Assembly (NCBI GenBank): GCA_016165875.1
Contig: JABBOT010000031.1
Coordinates: forward strand, 2,797,913-2,861,912
DNA length: 64,000 nt
Source: Acanthopleura granulata
Lineage: Eukaryota > Mollusca > Polyplacophora > Chitonida > Chitonidae
Reading direction: 5' to 3'
Shown: piece after piece, positions 23,901 through 33,880 of the stretch
Position numbering within the stretch: position 1 is the first letter of the stretch
How the letters are laid out: every line of letters begins with the position of its first letter
Made by a program: the position numbers and the translations under genes
The notes under the pieces: generated by a model
The model's database searches: none
Seen by the model: the letters and a program-made list of their open reading frames with translations, nothing else
What the model was told of the DNA's origin: nothing

Positions 23901-26750
23901 TGATTGAAGAGGTAGGACCAGAGCGAGACAGGCGAGACCTAGTTACCCGCTGTGCCTTTGTACTCTGAATGAAATGTTCTATATGATACCGTGCTGGAGA
24001 ATACGTAAATGGCTCGGTCAGCTTGTAATGCATCCCCGCCATGTGTTTGAGACCTTTCAGTGTATTTGATTGACAGGTTTGAAATTTAGTATGTGCATAA
24101 ATTCTGGGCCAAACCGAGCATGCGAGTTTATGATTGGATAATAATGACGGCTTTTCAGTTTCTGGCTGTAGTGGATTCGCCTAGTCGATTAATTGAGGCA
24201 GAAAACGGAGTTTCTGGCTTGATATAATGAAGATGTTTAGGAAGTGGTAAATTTTTTTTTTGCATTAAACAAGTTTACTTTTCACTGTTTCTGCCCAGGC
24301 CTGACCGCCCCAGTTTGCTCCAGCTATTCCTGTGACCCAGAAGGGGAGGATACTATCCAGAAGTGTATCGACGTCTTCATCAGCTACCGACGCTCCAATG
24401 GATCTCAGCTGGCCAGGTACCATTTGACAGAGCACTCGTTTATTCTTCTGTATGTGATACCCTGAAGTTTACTCGTCTTTACTGTGTTATCGTGGACTCA
24501 GAGCACACACAAATCATGACCTAGATGCACACCTGAACCCCTGGCTAGGATTGGAGAAGGTCAGGGTGCAGTGAGGGGCACTGCCAAACCATGGGGCCAC
24601 AAGCCCCTGACTGCTGACAAGCATCTGTTGCCGAAACTGGCTTTAAAAAATGTTAATAAAGATAAATTGCATTGGCGGGAATAATGCTGTGAATAAGCTT
24701 TTATTATCCCAGTAACAGTGATAATGTAATTTGTGGGCTAAGTACCTGTAATTTGACAGGCAGCATTCATCATTTACAGAATTTTACACATAAAGAAAAG
24801 GAAACTGAACACGCGAAGATACATTACAAATTAATACAGAGAAAGAATGTCAGTTAAACCTAGATGGGAGAAATTTGACATGTACATTTTCTTGTTTTAG
24901 TGTGAGTTTGTTTCTATGCTTTTTTCCCTTCCCTTTTTTCCCCCAGCTTGCTGAAGGTGCATTTGCAGTTAAGAGGGTTTTCAGTATTTCTTGATATAGA
25001 GCGCCTGAGAGCGGGCAAGTTTGATGAGGGACTGTTGAAATGGGTGCGATCTGCTAAACACTTCATCCTGGTCCTCACGCCCAACGCTCTGGACCGCTGT
25101 GTCGGAGATGATGACTGCAAGGACTGGGTGCACAAGGTTAGTACATTACTATGTCATTTGTATATGCTGTTTTGTGTGCAAGAAAACATTCACATCAGTT
25201 GAACAGCCTTAACTCTTTGAACTTGTACAGGTAGTGTGTACTTGTGTGTGGCGTAAAGCACCAATCAAGTAGATACATAAATGACTAAATAAATATACAA
25301 GTAGTGAAGATTTTATATTGGTCCCTCATTAAACCCAACACAAGATGGCCAACGTACCCTCAGAAAACTCCAGTGTCTATAGTGGCAAACATGCAGGTCT
25401 TTGAATTTTCTGGAGTGTTATAACACATCTCTGATGTGTGTATCCCCATGTAGAAATCCATAAAAGGACATATTCCAGATATATCCAAATGCATCCGTAA
25501 GCGTGAAAATATCCCCAGTGGCCATTAATGTAAAGATATCCTACACTTGTGTGAAGAATACCTGGAATATAGATAAGTACATGTGTACTAAGTATTCTGT
25601 ATCCCCAGATCTATCCCGGCCTAAATATATGCATAGTGTAAAGCTACCCTCTATACACTAGCATTAGAATATGTACCCCACAGATGTATGCAAACAAGTG
25701 CGTAACTAACGCTGGAGAAATACACCAGGACAGACATGGGTTTTTATTTCCGGTCCTCCCACCCTGACAAAAGATATATTCTTGGTCACTGTGATCACAG
25801 CTTCACAGTTAAAGTACCAGTTCTACAGATTATGATGTATAGAGGATTTTGCACAGTGAAGGTTGAATACTGTAAATATTGTTCGAGTGAGAGGTAGAAA
25901 AGATAACCCACGAGACGTGAAGCGCCGAAGTCACGGCGTCTGGATCATGGGTCAAGGTCACCAGCAGTGTAATATCAATATGTAATGAAAAAAAGTGATA
26001 TCTAACTAGTGAAGATATCACTTTATCATTGAAGGAAATACTGGGATTTCACTGATGTATAAATAATAAACCCTATTTCTTCGAGACAAAATAAGAAAAT
26101 GAAAAAATTTGCTCTAGTAAAAGGTGTTCTCTGCATATTTCCAAATGTTGCGCATGAATTCAAGGGGATCTGCCTGTGGGTTACAAATTGGCCGTGTCTG
26201 TATGGTGTGAAGTGCTTCTGACTGTGGTTATCTCCCCTTGTAGGAGGTGGCAGCTGCCCTGGATGGAGGTTGTAATATTGTCCCACTTTACTCTGACTTC
26301 CATTTACCCTCTGCAGAATCTTTGCCTGAGGACATGCGCTCTATATGTTACTTCAATGCAATCAGGTAAGGTTATCACTAACTCAGTCGTTCAATTGTTT
26401 GATTGTTGGGTATTGCCACTCCTGGTACTCGAGAATTTGTAACTGATTTGCTGGCTCTTTGCTAGTATAGGCATGGTGAACATGTACTGACAGTATTGTA
26501 TGCCTGTGTAAAATTTTAGTATCTTTCAGATTAAGATGTGTCATTTGTTTTGCATTTTATTTTCAGATGGATCCATGACTATCAGGATGCGTGTGTGGAT
26601 AAACTGGAGTCTTTCCTGCGTGGTGATTACAATAGCGTCAATGCCCAGTCTCCTCAGATGATGACTAATCCACCGTCATTCGGGGACAGTTCCCACGGAA
26701 TGCCGGCCAAACCCACGGAGAATGGCTCCACCAATAACGCATCATCATAA
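13435..26750 (+). CDS. SARM1: SARM1 orthologue: ARM-SAM-SAM-TIR NAD+ hydrolase (8 coding exons)
   Basis: Coding exons: 13435-14964, 17674-17850, 22128-22252, 22898-23133, 24299-24416, 24947-25136, 26244-26365 and 26567-26750. They total 2682 bases and 893 residues (human SARM1 has 724). Domains: a Ser-rich acidic N-terminal extension (1 to about 205), armadillo repeats (about 210-550), SAM1 (about 556-620), SAM2 (about 626-690) and TIR (about 712-855, starting DVFISYRR). SARM1 octamerises through its SAM domains. The ARM domain senses NMN versus NAD+, and the TIR domain cleaves NAD+ to drive axon degeneration; in worms the orthologue feeds the p38 MAPK immune pathway. Visible key residues: W246, R253, Q300, R307 and K344 (human allosteric W103, R110, Q150, R157, K193; human E149 is Asp299 here), BB-loop G752 (G601), W789, catalytic E793 (E642) and H836 (H685). 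An in-frame TGA at 13420-13422 supports the start. No basic amphipathic mitochondrial presequence is evident at the N terminus. Residue matches to human come from remembered sequence. Confidence 0.97.
15468..15548 (+). other. Candidate in-frame cassette exon in SARM1 intron 1
   Basis: An 81-base stretch is bounded by an AG acceptor (ATGCACAG at 15460-15467) and a GT donor (AAACAG|GTGTCA). It is phase 0 at both ends, matching the phase 0 of the flanking junction, so including it would add exactly 27 residues ([20 protein letters not shown] then DICSPKQ). The stretch reads as an amphipathic helix, fitting the helical end of the ARM domain. Remembered human, fly and worm orthologues join directly here without such an insert. 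It may be an alternative exon or chance. Confidence 0.35.
17241..17370 (+). repeat. SINE 3' part in SARM1 intron 1
   Basis: It has GCCAGCAAGCTGCAGATGG, CAGTTTCCTCCCCATGTAAT, GTGAAATAATATATTCCTGA and CGCGTAAAACACCTATTCAA with an AATAAA end. This is the common SINE family of the window, without its tRNA head. Confidence 0.7.
17674..17850 (+). CDS. SARM1: SARM1 coding exon 2: end of ARM, start of SAM1
   Basis: 177 bases, 59 codons (residues 511-569), phase 0 on both sides, acceptor TATTTGCAG, donor GTGTGT. It encodes [20 protein letters not shown], equivalent to human VFSDIGAIQSLKRL, then [15 protein letters not shown], the ARM-SAM linker, and [10 protein letters not shown], the first SAM helix. 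Confidence 0.96.
20261..20352 (+). repeat. SINE 3' part in SARM1 intron 2
   Basis: It has GTGTCCTCCACCCATAAACC, then GCATTAAACACCAATCAAAT and GAATAAATA. It closely resembles the 3' half of the copy at 3977-4258. Confidence 0.65.
21421..21846 (+). mobile_element. MITE (non-autonomous DNA transposon), copy 1
   Basis: A 426-base element with terminal inverted repeats AGGTATAAAACCACTAA at the left and TTAGTGTTTTTATACCT at the right. A CA dinucleotide lies directly outside both ends. A related element in the opposite orientation lies at 53154-53606 with the same ends and interior (for example CATCAGGGGTTGACCATCAT here, and its complement there). No coding capacity, so mobility would need a transposase supplied elsewhere. 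It sits inside SARM1 intron 2. Confidence 0.85.
22128..22252 (+). CDS. SARM1: SARM1 coding exon 3: SAM1
   Basis: 125 bases with acceptor TTATTTGAAG and donor CG|GTAAGG, ending in phase 2 (Arg611 is split). It encodes [34 protein letters not shown] and SITRKR. This matches the SAM1 core [20 protein letters not shown] of human SARM1 with the hallmark VDGDLLL intact. Confidence 0.96.
22253..22897 (+). other. SARM1 intron 3 with SINE tail
   Basis: 645-base intron, GTAAGG to TTTTCAG. A SINE remnant lies at about 22328-22389 (CAGCCAGCAACCTACAGATG, then AATCAAATGAATAAGTAAAT). Confidence 0.85.
22898..23133 (+). CDS. SARM1: SARM1 coding exon 4: end of SAM1 and SAM2
   Basis: 236 bases, acceptor CTTTTTCAG, donor G|GTGAGA (phase 1, Gly690 split). 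It encodes FLRELMDLK (end of SAM1), then [41 protein letters not shown] and [11 protein letters not shown], the full SAM2 domain. The YTY and GIHR motifs are shared with fly, worm and human orthologues. Confidence 0.96.
23134..24298 (+). other. SARM1 intron 4 with SINE tail
   Basis: 1165-base intron, GTGAGA to GCCCAG. A SINE 3' end is at about 23778-23832 (AATATTCTTGAGTACAGC, then AAAACACCAATCAAATAAAT). I see nothing else. Confidence 0.85.
24299..24416 (+). CDS. SARM1: SARM1 coding exon 5: SAM-TIR linker and TIR box 1
   Basis: 118 bases with acceptor TTTCTGCCCAG and donor AG|GTACCA (phase 2, Ser729 split). It encodes a short linker [20 protein letters not shown] and then [17 protein letters not shown], the TIR box 1 that lines the NAD+ site (human Y568, R569 and R570 are conserved as Y719, R720 and R721). 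Confidence 0.96.
24417..24946 (+). other. SARM1 intron 5
   Basis: 530-base intron, GTACCA to a long polypyrimidine tract ending CCCCCAG. No other feature seen. Confidence 0.85.
24947..25136 (+). CDS. SARM1: SARM1 coding exon 6: TIR core and BB loop
   Basis: 190 bases, acceptor CCCCCAG, donor CACAAG|GTTAGT, ending in phase 0. It encodes [40 protein letters not shown] and then [11 protein letters not shown]...DCKDWVHK. The BB-loop glycine (G752, human G601) is kept. The preceding human E599 is Arg750 here; the worm orthologue has Tyr at that place, so it varies. W789 is conserved. Confidence 0.96.
25137..26243 (+). other. SARM1 intron 6 with SINE tail
   Basis: 1107-base intron, GTTAGT to CTTGTAG. 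It has a SINE tail remnant at about 25235-25300 (GGCGTAAAGCACCAATCAAG, then AAATAAATA). I see nothing else. Confidence 0.8.
26244..26365 (+). CDS. SARM1: SARM1 coding exon 7: catalytic Glu
   Basis: 122 bases, acceptor CCCTTGTAG, donor AG|GTAAGG (phase 2, Arg833 split). The first codon, GAG at 26244-26246, is the catalytic glutamate E793 (human E642). It continues [20 protein letters not shown] and [14 protein letters not shown]. Confidence 0.95.
26366..26566 (+). other. SARM1 intron 7
   Basis: 201-base intron, GTAAGG to TTTTCAG. It is the shortest of the gene. Confidence 0.85.
26567..26750 (+). CDS. SARM1: SARM1 coding exon 8: end of TIR and C-terminal tail
   Basis: 184 bases with acceptor TTTATTTTCAG and stop TAA at 26748-26750. 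It encodes [19 protein letters not shown] (end of TIR, His836 equals human H685). A polar, disordered tail of about 41 residues follows, rich in Ser, Asn and Pro and ending NGSTNNASS. Confidence 0.95.
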
Positions 26751-26790
26751 AACATATTAACTTAGGTGAAACTTTGAAATGTGATAATAC

Positions 26791-26796
26791 AATAAA
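26791..26796 (+). terminator. SARM1 poly(A) signal AATAAA
   Basis: A canonical AATAAA begins 41 bases after the TAA. The surroundings are AT-rich, with ATAAATTTACATAAATATAT downstream. Longer alternative 3' UTRs are possible. Confidence 0.65.
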
Positions 26797-27403
26797 GTAA
26801 AATGAATTTCATAAATTTACATAAATATATATACGTGTAAGTGCATATAGCTTTATTTTGAAAAAAAAGAATTGTTTATACATTTGGTCTCTAAATCCCC
26901 CCCCCCCCCCCGCTGGCATTGAATTGCGCTGAATTGGGGATAAATGTTTGTCCTGACCTTCCACAAGCTTAAGGTGCATGTTTTGAATAACAACATGATG
27001 CCCCCTGTGGAGAGAAGAAGGCGGTTTTTAAGCTCAGTTGGGCTGCTTGACACTTATTACCACTACGACTAGTTTCCTGGGGCCCGTTCTTCACAAAGCT
27101 GGTGTAAAACTACGCAGAGCTCATTTGCATGTGACATGGTGCTGTGTCTCGTCACTATAGGTTTTCACAGCAAGTTGTCTTGTCAGTTTGCAGCCACTTC
27201 GTAAATCAGGTCCCTCGTCGGATTGAGGCATTACAGGGCTTGTGCTGTGCGCTCGATTTTCCACACGTCTTTTGTGGCAGAAACTCCAGTCACACAGACA
27301 TATACAAGGTCATTTCGTTTTATTTGTAGACTTCAGATTCATAAAGTCCTCGTTTTAGCATGCTGCAGAAGGGAGAAATTAACACAATAATAGAAAGAAA
27401 AAA
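26797..27403. other. 3' flank of SARM1, noncoding
   Basis: No gene seen. There is a C-run at about 26897-26911. Confidence 0.6.
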
Positions 27404-27607
27404 GTTGAAGCGTCTGTCTCTTTGGGCAAGCCAAGCTGTTGTTGCACCCAGTCAGTTGAAGCGTCTGTCTCTTTGGGCAAGCCAAGCTGTTGTTGCACCC
27501 AGTCAGTTGAAGCGTCTGTCTCTTTGGGCAAGCCAAGCTGTTGTTGCACCCAATCAGTTGAAGCGTCAGTCTCTTTGGGCAAGCCAAGCTGTTGTTGCAC
27601 CCAGTCA
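27404..27607 (+). repeat. 51-bp minisatellite, 4 units
   Basis: Four nearly identical 51-base units start at 27404, 27455, 27506 and 27557, each opening GTTGAAGCGTC and including GGGCAAGCCAAGCTGTTG. Only a few substitutions separate them (for example CAATCA for CAGTCA, CAGTCT for CTGTCT), so the array is young or homogenised. Because 51 is a multiple of three, all frames read as 17-residue repeats (LKRLSLWASQAVVAP in one frame), but there is no sign that it is translated. Confidence 0.95.
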
Positions 27608-30600
27608 GTTACAGGGTTGTTTGATCCAAATTATAAATTATTGACAGTTCTGAGGGTCGCCCCCTAAGTCTTGAGGCAAGATGGTCGTGTAAGACGTTAT
27701 GATTGCTGTCCTAAGGAAGGCAGTTACAGATTTGATCCTATATTAGGATGGCTGCTTGATGATTTTTGAACATGGCACCCTGTAAATTCAGCAGAAACTA
27801 GACGATCTTCATTTTTGAACTTTCTCCTGCACTTCAGAAAACATTGGAGCAGATGAATGCCATTTGACGAGGTATCTTGCATCACTGTACAAGTACACAT
27901 TCTCGCGTTGACCATCTTGTGGAACAATCCTGCAGGCACTTGAGATTTTGCATCAAGGGAGGCGACTCTGTTCTAGTCATGGCATAATTCATGAACTACT
28001 CAGTGATAAGATAAATACATGTATCTGTATTTCCCACGCAGCCCTCAGAATGTATGACTCACCTGCTGGCTTTCATTCTCCCCACCCCATCCTATCCTGA
28101 TGAACGTAATGGTAAAGAAATACATGTAGCTTTACGAAGTTTTAATTTTTGTAGATGTATACATATTCTGTAGTCTGTAATACAACAGATAAGTCTCTGT
28201 CGGTAATATTTCCCGTAGCATTAGTTCAAAACATAAATCCCTCTCTCAAACATAAACAGTGTTAAAATTGTAAATTCTGGGTCTTAAAGCACCAGCATGG
28301 AGCACACTGATCAGAGGATACGGTAGTCATCAGTTTATTCAATTATGTGAGTTCAGGAATTCCATGTTATTATCGTGTCAAATAATCATGCTAATTAAGG
28401 AGTTTTCTGTGCAAATTCGCATGACATCAAGTTTTTTTGTGTGTGTGTTTTGTACAAATTACAGACTTCTCTCATGACATGTATGTTAATTTTTTGTTGG
28501 TGTGATAGTGTTTATGTGTGTTCTCCACACATTGGCTTTTTAATGCTATGCATTGGTCTCTTTATTTTGTCTAATTGTAATTGTATCACATATCATAGAA
28601 TATGTACTCATAATCAGCATACAGCACTAATCAAGGTCTTCTTTTTAATTTTAATTGACCAAAACGAAATTTAGAAGATTTTGTAACTACTCATAGGTGG
28701 CCTTAATAATTTACATAATTAGTGAGCAAATTGTTTCTGTCTCCAGCTTTGTCCATGATGTACATGTAGTTCAGGTTTGTGCAGTGTTAAAATTTTTACA
28801 TTGAGGTCATGAAGAACTGAAAAAAAAAATCTGTTGGATGTTCCAAATCCAGCTTGTGTGGACTAATTAATTGCGTCCAGTTGGGTTCTTAGAAGGGCAA
28901 TGGTAAGGAAATGGTTCATTTCCATCGAAGGCAGGACAGCGAATGAATTCACTAAAATACGAACTCTCCAAGCATGTGCTCAAAATTAATTTGAGGGCTG
29001 ACATCAAGTGTTAGTAGTACAAAGGAAGAAGTTTCAAAGATAAGATATGTTTTTGTTTTCTTCTGAAAGATCCAGTGTAACTTTGAATGACAGATCTTGT
29101 CTGCACTCTTTGAGTCCACCGAATTGGATGAAAATCATTGCACTTAGTCCTTCTAGGTGGGTGATCATGTGAATGATCAATAAAACAAGCGTTTTGTAGA
29201 ATTTTGTAGCTTCACGTAAAGACGACCTTTTTAAACTGCGGTTTGTGGGTTCTGTGATGGACTGCTGCTCACGTGTCAGTTGTTACATCCTGTAGAACAC
29301 GCGCGTAGATAAGCGGGATTTAGCATCATTGGAAATCATGAGGTTTATAAAGGTGCATTAAGCTCTGTGGTGCAGGTTGGTTTGATGATCATGTCGTGGA
29401 CATGTCTGCTTGGGTCAATTCCATTTTTCCATCTTGCCACCGTTATGGCAAATTTAGTGATTAACCTGGAGTAGCCATAGTGACATCTCAATGTTTCAGA
29501 AGCCATGTTATTGTCATATGAACTTAGACATTAATGCACTCCAACAGGCACTCCAAATTTAGTGGAGGCAATGTAGCCTTTACAAGGTCTTAATGGGAAC
29601 AGTATTAAAAGATAGGAGGATTTCTTTCAACAGGTTATCAGGAGATATGCAAGGAAGAAATGTCAGTGACTTGTATTCTCATGAGAGTGGTTTCGCCTGC
29701 AATATAGGTAGTTTGGAGCATATCATTTGGCATTCACACATTTAATACGAGTTGCTATATTTACATATATATGTGCACATGAACGTCAAACCATGCTATA
29801 TATATGCCATTGTGAAAAGTTAATCTTTCAACCCTTGGCTTCTGCCAGATGACACCATCAACAGCTTCAAATTTAAGCCACCGCTGAAGGAGTTTGTGCC
29901 AGAAATTATCAGCACAAGTACATCCACACTGGCTTCCACCATAGATCGTTGAATGGCTTGGTAATACTCCCAGATGTTGTGCTTTGACTGCCGTTTTGGA
30001 AACAAACACATATTTGACATCAGAAACGCTTGCTATAGGCATATTTATTTTCAGTCCCCTGTTCTTACTCTGCATTGAGAGTCCTCCAGGCATGTTGAAC
30101 ATGTTGCTGTGAGCGATTCCTCTGCCGTGACAAGGATGAATACCCGGTGGGCTGTCTCCCCTGATCCAAGAGAATCACTTCAGTTTGTGTGTGTGTTATT
30201 GTTGAGTGAACAGTTTAAGTGGAAATATGCGAAAAGCCAGTGTCTCAGGGTTAAGAATAAGTCATTGACATACATATTATGGATTTGAAGAGATTTTATG
30301 AAGTACTGTTCAAGTGTTCAAGCCCAATTAATATCGTGATTTTTAACTACCCACCGCCCATTTCACCCTTCAGCCAACTTTGAACTGACCCCTCTGTTAG
30401 CGTTGACGATAGTGGCAATGGATTGAAGTTAGGACTTCATGGTCATCAACATGTAATTATACTATTATAAGAGACTTTTATCTTATGTACATGTGTGATG
30501 TACACATGTACTCACGTATAATTAATTGTATTGAAGTTTTAATGTCTGTTATAAGCTGTAAAACTTTCGAATGTTACCAAGTTACACATTTCATCTGATC

Positions 30601-31929
30601 CTGAGAGTCCTGATGATCCCGAAAAGATCCTTTGAGGCTTGTGTTGAAGATACAAAGATACAGTACCACAGGGTATACGTTAGGCTTTTAAAATGCTTTT
30701 TCTTTTCTGGTGAGTTTCAAGGACAGTTACAGCAGTTTTCCATATTTAAACATACTGGGTAATAAATTTTTTTCTGATTTCGTTAGTTTGTACCCATGTG
30801 ATAGACACTATTTTGAAACAGACTGGATAGATTATTATACGTTCTGACTGAGTTAGTGTTTAGTATTTGTGTGTTTGCTCTGTCTTGAGATTCTGAGATA
30901 TTTTACATGTGCTGTAGGATTGTTTGGGTTAAATTTACTCGCTTTTAAATAGCATTTGTTGTTGAGTAATGTACTATTTTTTGTTTTATAGATTATATAT
31001 TTTCTGTTTCATACATATACGCATAATTGTAATATTTGGTTAGATGTCATTGTCGGCCAGATTTCCTTTTTACCTGGTTGAAAATGTTGGAATTGTGTTG
31101 AATTTTACCTTTGTGATGATTTTTACTGGATGTATATAGTGTCTGGGGGAAGATACAGAATGGTAGAAAAGTGTATAAGCACATGCTTCACCACCAGATA
31201 TAGATTTACGGCATTAGTTTTAGACGGATGGGGGGGGGGAGATGATCACGACATCCGTTACCTTGTGAGGGAGGTCACTTATAAGGTTAAAGAGCTCCGC
31301 TTTTTTTGTCTTACCTGAGTGCCCTCATGTAAATCACATTTTATTGTGTATGGCATTAAACTGTAATAAATACATAAATTAATTTTCAGACGAGATCTGA
31401 TGTATGACCTTGGGGTTCAACGCTTTTTTAAAATATTTTTCTTTACTTTTTTTTTATTTGTAGAAGTCCTACAAAATCACATCTTAGCAAGACGCTCCAA
31501 GCAGGAGTGATATGTTATATACATGTATGAAATACATGAACGGTTATGGAATTGTTTAGCATTGATATCAAGACCCATATAACTGTAGTTGTCCAGTGAT
31601 CAGTTAACTAAGTTTTTGGTAGCAGAAAGTGAAGAGAAAAATCCTAAGAAGGTATAGGATATAGTAACCTGTAAACATTATTGATGCCTGGACTTAAGTA
31701 TATATATTTCAGTGATATTATTTGCACAAAAGAATAAGTCATTAAAACATAATGTCATAGTGGTGAAAGGTCCTTTTGCGGTGTTAGCATGAATATCTAC
31801 ACACTACGTACCATTTTATCCATTATCAACATAGGAGCCATCTTATACACTGTTACATTATGAGCAGTCTCCGTATCTTCTGTAGAACCATATTAAATAT
31901 CATCATCATGAATAGATTCCTGCCATACC
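27608..31929. other. Noncoding stretch 3' of SARM1
   Basis: No gene recognised. A minus-strand open frame at 29761-30102 (113 codons) overlaps another on the same strand and matches nothing I know. The rest is AT-rich with TACATGTA palindromes and a G-run at about 31232-31240. Confidence 0.55.
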
Positions 31930-32150
31930 CTCTCATCATTATTACCATAAATAGCTTTCTGTGGTACCATCATATACAGTGTTACAATGGGTAACTTTCT
32001 GCAGTACCGATTTACACATTGTAGTACCATTTTACACGTTGTAGTACCATTTTACAGTTACCATACGTAGCTTTCTGCAGTACCGTTTTACACATTGTAG
32101 TACCATTTTACAATTACCATGCGTAGTTTTCTGCAGCACCATTACCACAT
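31930..32150 (+). repeat. Imperfect tandem repeat, GTAGTACCATTTTACA units
   Basis: The units TTTCTGCAGTACCG, TTTACACATTGTAGTACCAT and TACC-ATACGTAG recur about three times at roughly 50-75-base spacing (about 31960-32135). The core GTAGTACCATTTTACA occurs at least three times. Degenerate minisatellite. Confidence 0.7.
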
Positions 32151-33400
32151 GCATGTATTCATTTCATTGACAGCGATAGATTGCTTTTTTCAGGAGGTTT
32201 TTTTTCTACCTATATATCTGATTGCAATTCTGTTCTCGACGGTTAAAACTTAACTTACTTTGAAAGATAGCATAAATTAAAGTATACGCAGTATCTATAT
32301 ATTTGACCTTAGACATGTAGCACAGCACTGTGTAAGAGAAGTTTAAAATCAGAAGAAAGGAAAGAAACATTAACTCACCTATGAAGCTGAGCTTTTTATT
32401 TGTGTTGACCATACTTACGTAGAGCTACAAAGATTTACACAAAAACAGGGACAGTTATTTTGTTAATAGCTTGTGTTTATGTCTCATTACGAAGTTAAAT
32501 TGAAGAAAATGTATTTATTTATTTATATAGAATCTGGTGCAGTGTAGTGAGTTATTTTTTTGATATTCAATTGCCGACATGGTATGTATTAAATGTTGCT
32601 GGCAGGCAGAACTGAAAGTAAACGGGCTCCTGTCTTTAATTTGAGTATTTTAGCAATTCGGGTCCAAGCTGGGCGAGAATACTGGGGTTTTAACGGATTT
32701 GTCTATCAATCACCATTCATAGTGGACGTTTAAGAATTCTTGTCATTTCCATTCAGGTATATGTTTATACTTGAGACTAATAGTTTCTCTTCGAAAGGTC
32801 CCAAGGGCTTGACCATTAGGATCGAAGGTACCAATACAATTTGGGTTTGCTGCGGATTTACATATCTGAAGGTTTACTTGACGCCTGCCAAGGCACTTTG
32901 GTTTCAACCTAGTTTTTACAGAGGACCGTTAATCCACTTCTTCTTCGTATCTGTTTTAGTGCGTTATTCGTCAGCTACGCAGAACGCGCGCCAGAAATGT
33001 GATGTGGCATTTTGTGAAAGTGGCGTCGGGCCGCGGCAGTAATATCTTGAGTAAAATCTTCTTGAAGTTAAACACTAATCAAAAGAAAAAAAACAAAAAA
33101 AAAAAAAAAAAAACACCGTGACGAAAATTTGTTTCAGCCATGTCTGAGAATTCCTAGTCGCCACGTCGCGTAAAACCAGAGTGGATTTACCAAATAGTCA
33201 GTGACGACAAATCTGATGCTGACAGATTTCTCCTTAGTTTCCAGATTCATACCTAAACATACAGTCTGTTGAGCTTGTAAAAGACCCTGTTCTGCCATGT
33301 GACGTCTTGTGGAATAAGGAAACGTTGGCAATCGTTGGATTGCCTTTAAGAACAGTTGCAATCACAGAGCAACTTGAGATATATTATATTAACGATATCT
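32151..33400. other. Noncoding stretch before the duplicated block
   Basis: An open frame of 100 codons at 32740-33042 has no recognisable family and no splice-supported partner. A SINE-like tail with a long A-run lies at about 33040-33113. Nothing else is supported. Confidence 0.5.
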
Positions 33401-33708
33401 TATAAAGGAATATTCCTTGTGTCTTTCCGTCATCATTTAAAACTATTGACTGCTTCTCTTTCTCGAATGCCGTTAAAGGACTAAAAAATTAGTCCAAAGT
33501 TTTTACTTCATGTACTTTCTTTGTTATTTAGTGCTTTGTAATAACTGTTGATTTGAAACTTGTCTTCCGATTATTGGCCCAGAACGCCCATTTCACTTGA
33601 CAGCTGGTATACGAATGTCTGGAGTGATAGATAGATTGTCCTTAAAGGAGACATTCCTTTAAGTTCCTTATCCATCATCATCCATCCTCCGGTGTAAGTG
33701 ATCGTTTT

Positions 33709-33880
33709 AGGTTTATTTATTTATTTATTTATTTGATTGGTGTTTTACGCCGTACTCAAGAATATTTCACTAACACTACGGCCACCAGCATGATGATAAG
33801 AGGATACCGGGCAGAGCCCGGGAACAACCCTCCAGCAACCGCAGGTTGCTGCCTGACCTTCTCACGTACGGCCGGAGAGG
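33709..33880 (-). repeat. SINE, minus strand, 5'-truncated, with target duplications
   Basis: On the minus strand it reads CCTCTCCGGCCGTACGTGAG, CAGCAACCTGCGGTTGCTGG, ATTCTTGAGTACGGCG, TAAAACACCAATCAAATAAA with an (AAAT)n tail. The tRNA head is missing. Flanking direct repeats TCGTTTT are at 33702-33708 and 33881-33887. The paralogous place in copy B (about 38850-38880) lacks it. Confidence 0.88.

Noticed and set aside
24947..25136. Loss of the SARM1 catalytic glutamate (Arg in RAGKF where human has EAGKF)
   Set aside because: Counting the human protein from its C terminus shows that position is E599, not the catalytic E642. The catalytic glutamate follows WVHK and is present as the first codon of the next exon. 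The worm orthologue also lacks Glu at the E599 position.
27339..27667. Repeat-protein genes at the 51-bp array
   Set aside because: All frames on both strands are open because the unit is 51 bases without stops. There is no sign of a gene around it.
29761..30102. 113-codon minus-strand open frame, considered as a transposase remnant
   Set aside because: I could not find a DDE or other motif in it. A second open frame overlaps it on the same strand. No terminal inverted repeats were seen nearby.
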